DNA of 64,000 bases from Pseudodonghicola xiamenensis DSM 18339 (GTDB lineage: Bacteria > Pseudomonadota > Alphaproteobacteria > Rhodobacterales > Rhodobacteraceae): assembly GCF_000429365.1 (NCBI RefSeq), contig NZ_AUBS01000018.1:1-64000 (forward strand), in the 5' to 3' direction. Position numbers and translations under genes: made by a program. Position 1 is the first letter of the stretch, and each line of letters begins with the position of its first letter. The notes under the pieces were generated by a model that was not told the origin of the DNA, searched no databases, and was given only the letters and a program-made list of their open reading frames with translations. Positions 15,990 to 25,395 of the stretch are shown here, piece by piece.

Positions 15990-17603
15990 ATGACAAATAA
16001 GACCCCCACCAACTGGACCGGTCGCGACGATGCGATGGTCGAACAGGCGATTCGTCGCGGCGCGTCACGCCGGGAGTTGCTGAAGATGCTGATGGCTTCG
16101 GGCATCGGTGCGGTAGCCGGCGGCTCGTTGCTGCTGCGGGCGGATCAGGCCGTGGCCGCGGCGCCGGTCTTCGGCGGCAACATGAAGGCCGCAGGCTGGT
16201 CCTCTTCCACCGCTGATACGCTCGATCCGGCCAAGGCTTCGCTGTCGACCGACTATGTCCGGTGCTGTGCCTTCTACAACCGCCTGACCTTCCTTGACGA
16301 GGCCGGCCAGGTACAGATGGAACTGGCCGACAGCGTGTCTTCTGACGACGCGCAGACCTGGGAGGTGAAGCTGAAGTCGGGCGTTCTGTTCCACGACGGC
16401 AAAACGCTGAGCGCCGACGATGTGGTCTATTCGCTCAAGCGTCACCTGGACGAGGGCGTCGGCTCCAAGGTCAACTCGATCGCCAAGCAGATGACCGAGA
16501 TTTCCAAGGTGGACGATCTGACGGTGAAGATCGTTCTGGCAGCCGCCAACGCCGACCTGCCGACCATCCTGGCGCTGCATCACTTCATGATCATCGCCGA
16601 TGGGACCACGGATTTCTCCAAGCCGAACGGCACCGGTGCCTTCATCTGCGAGGTGTTCGAACCCGGCGTGAAATCGGTTGCAGTGAAGAACCCGAATTAT
16701 TTCAAAGCCGAAGGTCCCTATCTGGACAGCTTCGAATTCTTCGCGATCACCGACAACAACGCCCGCGTCAATGCGCTGTTGTCGAATGACATCCAGCTTG
16801 CCGCCTCGGTCAATCCGCGGTCGCTGCGGATGCTGGACGGCCAGTCCTCGGTGAAGACCTCGGTCACCACCTCGGGCAACTATTCTAACCTGAACATTCG
16901 TCTCGACATGAACCCGGGCGACAAGGCCGGGTTCATCGAAGGGATGAAGTATCTGGTCAACCGTGAGGCGATCCAGAAGTCGGTGCTGCGCGGTCTGGCC
17001 GAAATCGGCAACGATCAGCCGGTCTCGGCGGCGAGCCGCTATCACAACCCGAACCTGAAGCCGAAGGACTACGACCCCGAGCGCGCCAAGAGCCTGTTCG
17101 ACAAGGCCGGTCTCTTGGGCCAGTCGATCCCGGTCGTCGCCTCCGACGCCGCCACCTCTTCGGTTGATATGGCGATGATCGTGCAGCAGGCCGGAACCCA
17201 GATCGGCATGAAGCTCGATGTGCAGCGCGTGCCGTCCGATGGCTACTGGTCGAACTACTGGCTGAAGGCGCCGATCCACTTCGGCAACATCAACCCGCGT
17301 CCGACCCCGGATATCCTGTTCTCTCTCCTCTACGCATCCGATGCGCCGTGGAACGAAAGCCAGTACAAATCCGAAAAGTTCGACAAGATGATGGTCGAGG
17401 CCCGTGGCGCCCTGGACGAGGAAAAGCGCACCGCGATCTATTGGGACATGCAGGAGATGGTCGCCAACGAAGCCGGCACCATCATTCCGGCCTATATCTC
17501 GAACGTGGATGCGATCTCCTCGAAGCTGGGCGGGCTGAAACCGAACCCGCTTGGCGGCATGATGGGGTATGCTTTCGCCGAATACGTCTGGCTGAACGCC
17601 TGA
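15990..17603 (+). CDS. ABC transporter substrate-binding protein, peptide family (SBP_bac_5), Tat-exported
   Basis: The 537-residue protein begins with a twin-arginine signal: SRRELLKML at residues 26-34, then a hydrophobic alanine/glycine segment ending AVAAAP near 56. The mature part has the family-5 pattern WEVKLKSGVLFHDGKTLSAD (DppA/OppA type) and the late YWDMQEMVANEAG segment. It should bind a peptide or peptide-like solute in the periplasm and deliver it to the permeases encoded immediately downstream. A Tat signal rather than Sec suggests folding before export. GGGAAGAA lies upstream of the ATG. Confidence 0.9.
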   Translation: MTNKTPTNWTGRDDAMVEQAIRRGASRRELLKMLMASGIGAVAGGSLLLRADQAVAAAPVFGGNMKAAGWSSSTADTLDPAKASLSTDYVRCCAFYNRLTFLDEAGQVQMELADSVSSDDAQTWEVKLKSGVLFHDGKTLSADDVVYSLKRHLDEGVGSKVNSIAKQMTEISKVDDLTVKIVLAAANADLPTILALHHFMIIADGTTDFSKPNGTGAFICEVFEPGVKSVAVKNPNYFKAEGPYLDSFEFFAITDNNARVNALLSNDIQLAASVNPRSLRMLDGQSSVKTSVTTSGNYSNLNIRLDMNPGDKAGFIEGMKYLVNREAIQKSVLRGLAEIGNDQPVSAASRYHNPNLKPKDYDPERAKSLFDKAGLLGQSIPVVASDAATSSVDMAMIVQQAGTQIGMKLDVQRVPSDGYWSNYWLKAPIHFGNINPRPTPDILFSLLYASDAPWNESQYKSEKFDKMMVEARGALDEEKRTAIYWDMQEMVANEAGTIIPAYISNVDAISSKLGGLKPNPLGGMMGYAFAEYVWLNA

Positions 17604-17676
17604 TCCGTGACCAAAAAAGCGATCCGCGGGGGCGATGGCCCTCGCGGATCCGTTCGCTCACAAGGAGGTGCCACAT

Positions 17677-18636
17677 TTGCCCGCTTCGCTTACCCCATAT
17701 TTCCTGATCGCCCAGCGACTGGGGGTTGCGCTGATCACTTTGGTCATCGTCTCCTTCGCGGTGTTTTTCGCAACCGAACTTTTGCCCGGGGATGTGGCAG
17801 AAATTCTGCTGGGGCAGGCGGCAACACCCGAGGCCGTGGCCGGTCTGCGCGAGGCAATGGGACTGAACCAGCCGGGTATCTACCGCTTTTTGCACTGGTT
17901 CGTGGGGCTGGCCTCTGGCGATCTGGGAACATCCTATGTGAACAACATGCCGGTGGCCGATCTGATCAGCGGACGACTGGCGAATTCGCTGAAACTCGCC
18001 GGTGTGACGACGCTGTTTGCAGTGCCGATCGCTCTCAGCCTCGGCATCGGAGCGGCGATGTGGCGCGGTTCGATCTTCGATCGGCTGGTGTCGGTCCTGA
18101 CCATCTCGGTGATCTCGGTGCCTGAATTCATGGTGGCGACGCTGGCGGTCCTGATCTTCGCGGTCTGGCTCGGCTGGCTGCCGGCGCTGAGCTATGGCGC
18201 CGATGTCGGCTCCTGGTCGGCGATGCTCAAGGCCTATGCGATGCCGGTGATCACCCTTGGTTTCGTGGTCTCGGCGCAGATGATCCGGATGACCCGTGCC
18301 GCGGTGATCGAGACGATCAACACCCCTTACGTCGAAATGGCCCTGCTCAAGGGCGCCTCGCGGTCGCGCATGGTGCTGCGGCACGCCCTGCCCAACGCGC
18401 TCGGCCCCATTGCCAATGCTGTGGCCCTGTCGCTGAGCTATCTGGTCGGTGGCGTGATCATCGTCGAGACCATCTTCAACTACCCCGGTGTCGCCAAGCT
18501 GATGGTCGATGCTGTTTCCACCCGCGATCTGCCATTGATCCAGTCCTGCGCGATGATCTTCTGCATCAGCTATCTGTCGCTGATCACGCTGGCGGACATG
18601 ATCGCCATTCTTGCCAACCCGAGGCTGCGCCACTGA
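17677..18636 (+). CDS. ABC transporter permease, DppB type (TTG start)
   Basis: The 319-residue inner-membrane protein has a first membrane helix at about residues 10-30, an ELLPGD turn after it, and the permease EAA-type loop (MALLKGASRSRMVLRHALPN) near 225. The start is assigned to TTG 17677 because AAGGAGG (17662-17668) lies 8 bases before it. The ATG at 17635 would add 14 residues that contain the ribosome site and has no good site of its own. It forms the channel with the next gene's product and overlaps it by one base at the TGATG junction. Confidence 0.88.
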   Translation: MPASLTPYFLIAQRLGVALITLVIVSFAVFFATELLPGDVAEILLGQAATPEAVAGLREAMGLNQPGIYRFLHWFVGLASGDLGTSYVNNMPVADLISGRLANSLKLAGVTTLFAVPIALSLGIGAAMWRGSIFDRLVSVLTISVISVPEFMVATLAVLIFAVWLGWLPALSYGADVGSWSAMLKAYAMPVITLGFVVSAQMIRMTRAAVIETINTPYVEMALLKGASRSRMVLRHALPNALGPIANAVALSLSYLVGGVIIVETIFNYPGVAKLMVDAVSTRDLPLIQSCAMIFCISYLSLITLADMIAILANPRLRH

Positions 18637-19493
18637 TGTCCGAGAAATCCCTCTCCCTCCGCCTGCCGACGCCGCGCAATCTGGGCTATTCCTTCAACTG
18701 GGTCGGCCGGATCGGCCTGATGATCATCCTGTTCTGGGGGGCCGTCGCGATCTTCGGACCCTGGCTTACGCCCTATCCGGTCGGTGAGATCGTCGATTGG
18801 GATTATTTCGGTCCGATGAGCGATAAGTTCTGGATGGGGACCGATTATCTGGGCCGCGATATCCTGTCCCGGATCATCATGGGCGCGCGCTATACCGTCG
18901 GCATCTCGCTGGCCTCGGTGACGCTGGCCTGCACCGGCGGCGTGATCCTCGGCATGGTCGCGGCTGTCGCGGGCGGCTGGTTCGACACTGGCCTGTCGCG
19001 GCTGCTGGACGCGTTCAATGGCATTCCCTCGCTGCTGTTCGGTCTGGTGGTCGTGGCTGCCGTGGGCTCTTCGATCCCGGTTCTGGTCCTGACGCTTGCG
19101 GCAATCTATCTGCCCGGTTCCTATCGCTTTGCCCGCGCCCTGGCGGTGAACGTCAACACGATGGACTTCGTCACCGTTGCCCGCGCGCGGGGCGAACGGA
19201 CGCCCTATCTGATCTTGCAGGAGATCTTTCCCAATATCCTCGGGCCGGTGCTGGCCGATCTCGGGCTGCGCTTCGTCTTCATCGTGCTGGTGCTTTCGGG
19301 GTTGTCGTTCCTGGGGCTCGGGGTGCAACCGCCGAATGCCGATTGGGGCGCGTTGGTGCGTGAGAATATCGAAGGTCTGTCGCTTGGCGCGCCGGCGGTG
19401 GTCTTCCCTTCGATCGCCATCGCCTCTCTGACCATCTCGGTGAACATGTTCATCGACAACCTTCCCACCAAGATCCGCGACAGGAGCGAATGA
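18636..19493 (+). CDS. ABC transporter permease, DppC type
   Basis: The 285-residue protein has an N-terminal membrane helix (about 25-43), the DppC-type segment FWMGTDYLGRDILSRIIMGA after it, four more hydrophobic stretches, and the EAA loop ARGERTPYLILQEIFPNILG. It partners the preceding DppB-type permease. The start overlaps the upstream stop, and its own stop overlaps the ATPase start, giving tight coupling of the whole transporter. Confidence 0.9.
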   Translation: MSEKSLSLRLPTPRNLGYSFNWVGRIGLMIILFWGAVAIFGPWLTPYPVGEIVDWDYFGPMSDKFWMGTDYLGRDILSRIIMGARYTVGISLASVTLACTGGVILGMVAAVAGGWFDTGLSRLLDAFNGIPSLLFGLVVVAAVGSSIPVLVLTLAAIYLPGSYRFARALAVNVNTMDFVTVARARGERTPYLILQEIFPNILGPVLADLGLRFVFIVLVLSGLSFLGLGVQPPNADWGALVRENIEGLSLGAPAVVFPSIAIASLTISVNMFIDNLPTKIRDRSE

Positions 19494-21157
19494 TGACTGC
19501 AGCCCCCCTCGTTTCCGTTCGCGGTCTGACCATCGGCGCCACCACCGACGCCGGCCGCAAGGTGAAGATCATCAAGGGTGTCGATTTCGACATCGCCCCC
19601 GGTGAGATCGTCGCGCTGATTGGTGAATCCGGATCGGGCAAGACCACGATCGCCCTGTCGCTGATGGGCCATACCCGCACCGGTTGTGAAATCACCGGTG
19701 GCACGATCCGGCTGGGTGATGACGACATCACCGCCATGGACGAACGCGCCCGCAGCGGGCTGCGCGGCACGGCGGTATCCTATGTGCCGCAATCGGCCGC
19801 CGCCGCCTTCAACCCGAGCCAGCGGATCATGCAGCAGGTGATCGAGATTTCCGCGATCCACAAGCTGATGCCGCGACCCGAGGCCGAGAAGAAGGCGGTG
19901 GAGCTGTTCCGCGCCCTGGCGCTGCCGGATCCCGAGACCATCGGCCACCGCTATCCGCACCAAGTCTCCGGTGGCCAGTTGCAACGGCTGTCGGCGGCCA
20001 TGGCGCTGATCGGGGATCCGCAACTGGTGATCTTCGATGAACCGACCACCGCGCTTGACGTGACCACCCAGATCGAGGTGCTGCGCGCGTTCAAATCGGT
20101 GATGGAAAAGGGCGGCATGGCCGGGGTCTATGTCAGTCACGATCTGGCCGTCGTTGCCCAGATCGCTGATCGGATCATCGTGCTGAAGGGCGGTGAAATT
20201 CAGGAGGTCGGCACGACGCAGCAGATCCTCGACGCGCCGGCCCATCCCTATACGCAAGAGCTGCTGGCGGCGTTCGAACCGGTGCCGCATGAACTGGCCC
20301 AGATCGAACATCGTCCGCACGAACGGCCGATCCTCGAGATTCAGCATCTGTATGCCGGCTATGGTCCGGTGCGCAACGGCGAACCTCAGCTCAAGATCCT
20401 CAAGGATGTGAATTTCAAGCTGCAGCGCGGCCGCAATCTGGGGGTGATCGGGGAATCCGGATCGGGCAAATCAACCCTGGCCCGCGCGATTGCGGGGATC
20501 GTACCGGCCTATCGGGGCAATATCCTGTTTGACGGTCGCGAACAGCATCTGTCTTTGGCGGATCGGTCGAAAGACGATCTGCGGCGGGCGCAGATGGTCT
20601 TTCAGCTTGCCGACACCGCCCTGAACCCGGCGCAGTCGATCGAGAAGATCCTCGGCCGACCGTTGTACTTCTATCATGGAATGAACAGCCGGCAACGCGA
20701 GGCGCGGGTGATCGAACTGCTGGACATGGTGCGCTTGCCGGCGGCGTTGCGCCATCGCCTGCCGGGAGAGCTCTCCGGGGGGCAGAAGCAACGGATCAAC
20801 CTGGCCCGGGCGCTGGCTGCTGAACCTGAGCTGATCCTCTGCGACGAGATCACCTCGGCGCTCGATACCGTGGTGGCGGCGGCGATTCTCGATCTGCTGA
20901 AGGAACTTCAGCGCGAGCTGAACCTGAGCTACCTGTTCATCAGCCACGATCTGTCGACGGTCGAGTCGATCTGCGACGATGTTCTGGTGATGTACAAGGG
21001 AGAGGTGGTGGAGGCCCTACCGGCGGCGCAGATGTCGCGCGATGCCAGCCATGGCTATTCCCGGTTGCTGATCTCGTCAGTGCCACAGCTCGATACCGGC
21101 TGGCTGGCGGGGCTGGAGCAGGATCCCGAACTGGTGGCGGCCTTCTCGGATCGTTAG
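19490..21157 (+). CDS. ABC transporter double ATPase (DppD-DppF fusion)
   Basis: The 555-residue protein contains two complete nucleotide-binding domains. The first Walker A is GESGSGKT (45-52) with signature SGGQLQR and Walker B LVIFDEP. The second is GESGSGKS (321-328) with SGGQKQR and LILCDEI. A linker at about 255-285 carries the end of the first domain. The fusion replaces the separate DppD and DppF of the second transporter in this window (47673-49657). It energises the permeases upstream. ATG 19490 overlaps the preceding stop; ATG 19493 has slightly better spacing to AGGAG. Confidence 0.92.
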   Translation: MMTAAPLVSVRGLTIGATTDAGRKVKIIKGVDFDIAPGEIVALIGESGSGKTTIALSLMGHTRTGCEITGGTIRLGDDDITAMDERARSGLRGTAVSYVPQSAAAAFNPSQRIMQQVIEISAIHKLMPRPEAEKKAVELFRALALPDPETIGHRYPHQVSGGQLQRLSAAMALIGDPQLVIFDEPTTALDVTTQIEVLRAFKSVMEKGGMAGVYVSHDLAVVAQIADRIIVLKGGEIQEVGTTQQILDAPAHPYTQELLAAFEPVPHELAQIEHRPHERPILEIQHLYAGYGPVRNGEPQLKILKDVNFKLQRGRNLGVIGESGSGKSTLARAIAGIVPAYRGNILFDGREQHLSLADRSKDDLRRAQMVFQLADTALNPAQSIEKILGRPLYFYHGMNSRQREARVIELLDMVRLPAALRHRLPGELSGGQKQRINLARALAAEPELILCDEITSALDTVVAAAILDLLKELQRELNLSYLFISHDLSTVESICDDVLVMYKGEVVEALPAAQMSRDASHGYSRLLISSVPQLDTGWLAGLEQDPELVAAFSDR

Positions 21158-21187
21158 GCTGGACTCTGTTCTGGCGGAACATGGCTC

Positions 21188-21215
21188 AAGGGCGTGACAG
21201 CGATGTCGCGCCCTT
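21188..21215. terminator. Bidirectional hairpin terminator
   Basis: AAGGGCGTGACA (21188-21199) pairs with TGTCGCGCCCTT (21204-21215), with one mismatch and a GCGA loop. It lies between the convergent transporter operon (stop 21157) and the Lrp gene, whose stop abuts it at 21216. Confidence 0.7.
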
Positions 21216-21710
21216 TCAGATGCGATCGGCGAAAAGCCGGGTCAGCGGCAGCTGATTCTTGACGAAAGGCGTCTTGATCACGACGAAGCTGAAATATTTG
21301 TCGATGCCGATATCACGGTCGTTCAGCCCTTCGATGATGTTCTGGTAATCGACGATTCCCGAGGTCACGAATTTCACCAGATAGTCGTAGCCGCCAGAAA
21401 TCAGGTGGCACTCGACGCAGCTGTCGATCTTTTCGACCGCCTCCTGAAATCGGGCGAAATCAATCTGGCGATGGTTCTTGAGGGTGAATTCGGTGAAGAC
21501 CGTCAGCGTTTCGCCCAGTTTCGCCACGTCGATCTGGCCGGTGTAGCCAGTGATATATCCTGCCTTTTGCAACTTTTTCACGCGCATGAGGCAGGGCGAG
21601 GGTGACAGGTTCACCCGTTCGGCCAGCTCCACGTTGGTGATCCGACCGTTTTGTTGCAGTTCTGCCAGGATCTTGAGGTCGATCCGGTCGAGTTTGAGGC
21701 GATTATTCAT
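21216..21710 (-). CDS. Lrp/AsnC-family transcriptional regulator
   Basis: The 164-residue product has the N-terminal AsnC winged helix (LDRIDLKILAELQQNGRI, then ELAERVNLSPSPCLMRVKKL at about 25-45) and a C-terminal RAM ligand-binding domain with CHLISGGYDYLVKF. It is the Lrp branch used by local amino-acid catabolic operons. ATG 21710 is chosen because GGAAGGAAA precedes it on the minus strand; an upstream in-frame ATG at 21731 would include that site. It is divergent from the DAO gene at 21874. The intergenic GCATTT (21782-21787) and AAATGC (21794-21799) dyad is a candidate operator. Confidence 0.9.
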   Translation of the reverse strand: MNNRLKLDRIDLKILAELQQNGRITNVELAERVNLSPSPCLMRVKKLQKAGYITGYTGQIDVAKLGETLTVFTEFTLKNHRQIDFARFQEAVEKIDSCVECHLISGGYDYLVKFVTSGIVDYQNIIEGLNDRDIGIDKYFSFVVIKTPFVKNQLPLTRLFADRI

Positions 21711-21873
21711 GGTGCTTTCCTTCCCGCGCATATCGCGCAGCGTGGCCCGTCAGAAAAATCAGCAACCCCGCCCTGTCAACTGCATTTAACAGAAAATGCC
21801 GGCTTGGCATCGGCATCCGGCAGATGCGGCTGAACAGACCCGGATAATCTGCGTTAAACGACAGGAGACTCCG

Positions 21874-23199
21874 ATGTCCGCACCCTTGATGCAAATCCCG
21901 ACCCAGACCACGCTTCCAGCCGCCGCCGACTGTGTGGTGATCGGGGCCGGGATCGTCGGGGTAAGCGCGGCCTATTGGCTGGCGCGGGCGGGCAAGTCGG
22001 TCGTTTTGCTGGAAAAAGGCCTGGTGGGCGCGGAACAATCCAGCCGCAACTGGGGGTGGTGCCGACAGCAGAACCGCGATGCGCGGGAATTGCCACTGTC
22101 GACCAAGAGCCTCGCGCTCTGGGACGAGATGACCGCCGATATCGGCGAGGATCTGGGGTTTCGCCGTTGTGGGCTGCTCTATCTGTCCAATGATCCCGCC
22201 GAACTTGATGGCTGGGCCGCTTGGGGCCGTTTCGCCCGGGGGGAGGGAATCGATACCCGGATGCTGAGTGCCGCAGAGGCCGGTGAACGCGGCGCCGCCA
22301 CGGGGCAGAACTGGCTGGGTGGCGTCTGGTCTCCGACCGACGGGATTGCCGATCCATCGCGCGCCGCACCGCTGATCGCCAAGGGCGTGATCAAGCACGG
22401 TGGCCAGGTGGTGCAGAATTGTGCTGCGCGCGGGATCGAGTGCAGCGGCGGCGCGGTCTCGGGCGTGGTCACCGAACGGGGCGTGATCGCCACCCGGCAG
22501 GTGGTGATGGCGGGCGGTGCCTGGGCCGGCAGTTTCATGCATCAACTGGGGATCGCCTTTCCGCAGGCTGCGGTGCGCAGCTCGATCCTGTCGGTGGCGC
22601 CCGGTGCCGAGGGGTTGCCGCCGGCGCTGCATACTGCCGCGGTGTCCTCCACCCTGCGCGGCGATGGCGGCCATACCCTCGCGATCTCCGGGCGCGGGCA
22701 TCTTGACCCGACTCCCGGTGCGTTGTTCGGTGCGAAGCATTTCCTGCCGATGTTCGCCAAACGCTGGCGTGCCCTGCGCCCGGGTGGGCTGCAGGCTTGG
22801 CATGCCGGCTTCGAGTCCCGCGCCCATTGGGCGCTGGATCGCGAAACGCCGATGGAGCGCATGCGCATTCTCGATCCGCGCCCCTCGCGCCGGCTGATCG
22901 ACGAAACCCTGCGGGCCGCGCGCGCCCTGTTGCCGGCGCTGCGCAACATCCCGGTGCAGGCGGCCTGGGCGGGCTATATCGATTCCACCCCCGACGGGGT
23001 GCCGGTGATCGACACCGACACCGGCGTCGACGGGCTGATCCTGGCCGCCGGCCTGTCGGGGCACGGGTTTGGCATCGGGCCGGGGGTTGGTCACCTGGTG
23101 GCCGATCTGGCGTTGGGGCGCGCGCCGCTGACCGAGGTCGCGCAATACCGTCTTGCACGGTTCAGGGAAAGCCAGTGGGGCAAGGTCGCAAAATTCTGA
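21874..23199 (+). CDS. FAD-dependent D-amino-acid dehydrogenase/amine oxidase (DAO family)
   Basis: The 441-residue product has GAGIVG at residues 24-29, LLEKGLVGAEQSSRNWGWCR as FAD contact, and the C-terminal AAGLSGHGFGIGPGVGHLV. The RNWGWCRQQNRD segment is typical of a subgroup of FAD amino-acid oxidoreductases found next to Lrp regulators. ATG 21874 follows AGGAG at 21863-21867. It is divergent from lrp and convergent with another DAO gene whose stop is only 2 bases away, so the two stops effectively share one junction. It probably oxidises the D- or L-amino acid that is sensed by the Lrp protein. Confidence 0.85.
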   Translation: MSAPLMQIPTQTTLPAAADCVVIGAGIVGVSAAYWLARAGKSVVLLEKGLVGAEQSSRNWGWCRQQNRDARELPLSTKSLALWDEMTADIGEDLGFRRCGLLYLSNDPAELDGWAAWGRFARGEGIDTRMLSAAEAGERGAATGQNWLGGVWSPTDGIADPSRAAPLIAKGVIKHGGQVVQNCAARGIECSGGAVSGVVTERGVIATRQVVMAGGAWAGSFMHQLGIAFPQAAVRSSILSVAPGAEGLPPALHTAAVSSTLRGDGGHTLAISGRGHLDPTPGALFGAKHFLPMFAKRWRALRPGGLQAWHAGFESRAHWALDRETPMERMRILDPRPSRRLIDETLRAARALLPALRNIPVQAAWAGYIDSTPDGVPVIDTDTGVDGLILAAGLSGHGFGIGPGVGHLVADLALGRAPLTEVAQYRLARFRESQWGKVAKF

Positions 23200-23201
23200 A
23201 T

Positions 23202-24311
23202 TCATGCGGCGAATCGGTCGATGCGGAAATCGTCGAGCGGGGTTTCGCAGGTGCCGGTGGTGATCAATTCGGCTATGGCGTCGCCGACGCCGGGGCCCAA
23301 TTGAAAGCCATGGCCGCAGAAGCCGAAGGCGTGAAACAGCCCGGGCGTGGTGGCCGATGCGCCCATCACCGGCAGCATGTCCTGCACATAGCCTTCGCAG
23401 CCGGACCAGGTGCGGATCACCGCCACGTTGGCAAGCGCCGGCACCAGCCGCAACAGCGCGCGCATCTGCACCGGAGTCCGGACCGGGTCGATCCGGGCAT
23501 GCCCGGGATCGAGCGCTACCGGCACCCGTTCCGCACCGCCGCCGAAGACGATATTTCCGCGCTCCACCTGCCGCAGATAGGCGCTACCGTTCTTCTCCCG
23601 CGTCCAGATGCCGACCACAGGCAAGATACGGTGGGGCAGGGGCTCGGTCACGCCCATCTGTGGGCCGAAGGCCGTGATCGGGACGGGTTCACCGAAGTGT
23701 TCCGCAATCCTCCCGCCCCAGGCCCCGGCGCAATTCAACAGCCGCTCTGCCCCGATCTGACCCTCGCGGGTTTCGACAGTGAAACCGCCATCGCCATGGC
23801 GGATGTCAACTTCGGTTTCTTCGACGATCCGCACGCCCAGACGCGTGGCGGCCTCGGCGAAGGCCGGGGCGATCAGCCTGGGGTTGCCAGAGCCGTCGTG
23901 CGGCGAAAAGCTGGCCGCGATGGCGCCGGGGCCGAGGCCGGGAAAGCGACGGCGGATCTCTGGCGGCGTCAGCTCGTCAATCTCCAGCCCCCAGGGACGG
24001 GCGGCGCCTTGAAAGGCGCGCATGTCGGCCAGGCTGTCGTGATCGAAGATCAGCCGGATATGACCGGTGGCACGGAATTCCACGTCACGGCCCAGCAGCT
24101 CCTGCGCCTGCCCCCAAAGGGCGCGCGACCGGTGTGCCAGAGGCATTTGCGGCAGATAGCGGCCGGTACGGCGGATATTGCCGAAACTGGCGATGGTGGC
24201 CCCGGTGCCGATGCGGTTGCGTTCGATCAGCGTCACCCGGGCACCGCGGCGGGCCAGAAAGAAGGCCGAGGCCGTCCCCATCAGCCCACCGCCCAGAACG
24301 ATCACATCCAT
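23202..24311 (-). CDS. DAO-type FAD oxidoreductase (HcnC/OoxB-like catalytic subunit)
   Basis: The 369-residue protein begins almost at the Rossmann motif (GGGLMG at 7-12), followed by LIERNRIGTGATIASFGNIR, and ends in HAFGFCGHGFQLGPGVGDAI. Its short length and start position fit the beta (DAO) subunit of heterotrimeric opine-oxidase/hydrogen-cyanide-synthase/D-hydroxyproline-dehydrogenase complexes. Candidate partner subunits lie at 29450-31146. ATG 24311 has GAGGA upstream on the minus strand. The gene is divergent from a LysR regulator that begins at 24421. The substrate is unknown; a secondary amine or imino acid is a reasonable guess. Confidence 0.8.
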   Translation of the reverse strand: MDVIVLGGGLMGTASAFFLARRGARVTLIERNRIGTGATIASFGNIRRTGRYLPQMPLAHRSRALWGQAQELLGRDVEFRATGHIRLIFDHDSLADMRAFQGAARPWGLEIDELTPPEIRRRFPGLGPGAIAASFSPHDGSGNPRLIAPAFAEAATRLGVRIVEETEVDIRHGDGGFTVETREGQIGAERLLNCAGAWGGRIAEHFGEPVPITAFGPQMGVTEPLPHRILPVVGIWTREKNGSAYLRQVERGNIVFGGGAERVPVALDPGHARIDPVRTPVQMRALLRLVPALANVAVIRTWSGCEGYVQDMLPVMGASATTPGLFHAFGFCGHGFQLGPGVGDAIAELITTGTCETPLDDFRIDRFAA

Positions 24312-24420
24312 CCGGCTTTCCTCGCCTGCTTGTTCAGATGCCGCCAAGTCAAACAGCGGCAGTCTGGGCTGTCAAAGACCGGAAATGTGTGGAACCATAA
24401 GTCGAACCTATGGAGGCAGG

Positions 24421-25305
24421 ATGCGCGCCCGCCAGCTTGAAGTCTTCACCGCCGTGATGCGTGCCGGAACCGTGACCGGTGCGGCCCGAATGCTGAATAT
24501 CTCGCAACCCGCGTTGAGCCAGATCCTGATCCATACCGAGGATGATTTGGGCTTTGCGCTGTTCAACCGGGAAAAGGGGCGGCTCTATCCCACGCCGGAG
24601 GCACTGGAGCTTTATCCCGAGGCTGAACGGCTGTTCGCCGGGCTGGAGGGTTTGCAACGCAAGACCTCGGATCTGCGGCTGGGCCGGGCCGGGCTGGTGC
24701 GTCTGGCGGCCTCCACCCCGCCGGCGATGGCACTGGTGCCGCAGGTGCTGGCAGAGTTTCGGGCACGTCACCCGGACATCCAGCTTCGGTCCCATGTCGC
24801 GCCGCTACAATCCATGATTGCGATGCTGCGCGCCGGCGACGCCGCGCTGGCGCTGGCGTTGGACGATCGCCTGCCCCCGGATATCGAGGTGGAAACGTTA
24901 GGCCATACCGGGTTTTGCTGCATCCTGCCCGAAGGGGATGCGCTGACCGGGAGCGTGGAGATTTCCTTTGCCGATCTCGCGCCGCGCACGGTGATTTCCT
25001 ATCGCGGCAACACCCGACCGCAGGAGGAGCTGGCCCTCGCCGCCCGAGCGCAGGGGCAGGCCTTCGCCCCTGAAATCGAAATTGATTCCTCGATTTCCGC
25101 CGTGGCCTTCGTGCAGGCCGGGCTGGGGATTGCCGTGGTGGACGATCTGCTGCCCTGGGAGCAGTTCGCCGGGGTGCAGGTCCGGCCACTGGCCGGGGCT
25201 CCCGAGCTGCCTTTGTCGCTGCTGACCTTGAAGGGTAAGGTGCTGTCGCGGGCAGAAGATCTGATGCGTGACCAGATCCGCAGTCTCTGTGCCAAAGGGC
25301 TATAG
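24421..25305 (+). CDS. LysR-family transcriptional regulator
   Basis: The 294-residue product starts with the LysR helix-turn-helix (MRARQLEVFTAVMRAGTVTG, then RMLNISQPALSQIL at about 25-40) and continues with the two-lobed effector domain (about 90-290), including VQAGLGIAVVDDLLP. The ATG has TGGAGG just upstream. It is divergent from the DAO subunit gene and lies 90 bases before hyuA. It therefore probably controls both, in the classical LysR arrangement. The TGTGGAACCATAAGT stretch in the gap may hold the binding site, but I see no clean dyad. Confidence 0.88.
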   Translation: MRARQLEVFTAVMRAGTVTGAARMLNISQPALSQILIHTEDDLGFALFNREKGRLYPTPEALELYPEAERLFAGLEGLQRKTSDLRLGRAGLVRLAASTPPAMALVPQVLAEFRARHPDIQLRSHVAPLQSMIAMLRAGDAALALALDDRLPPDIEVETLGHTGFCCILPEGDALTGSVEISFADLAPRTVISYRGNTRPQEELALAARAQGQAFAPEIEIDSSISAVAFVQAGLGIAVVDDLLPWEQFAGVQVRPLAGAPELPLSLLTLKGKVLSRAEDLMRDQIRSLCAKGL

Positions 25306-25395
25306 GCGGGACTTATAGCCCGTGTCGGGATGCGTCTTGGACCGCCGTTTCGCTTTCTGAGAGCTTGGCGCCAAAGGCTCTGGAAAGGACAGATC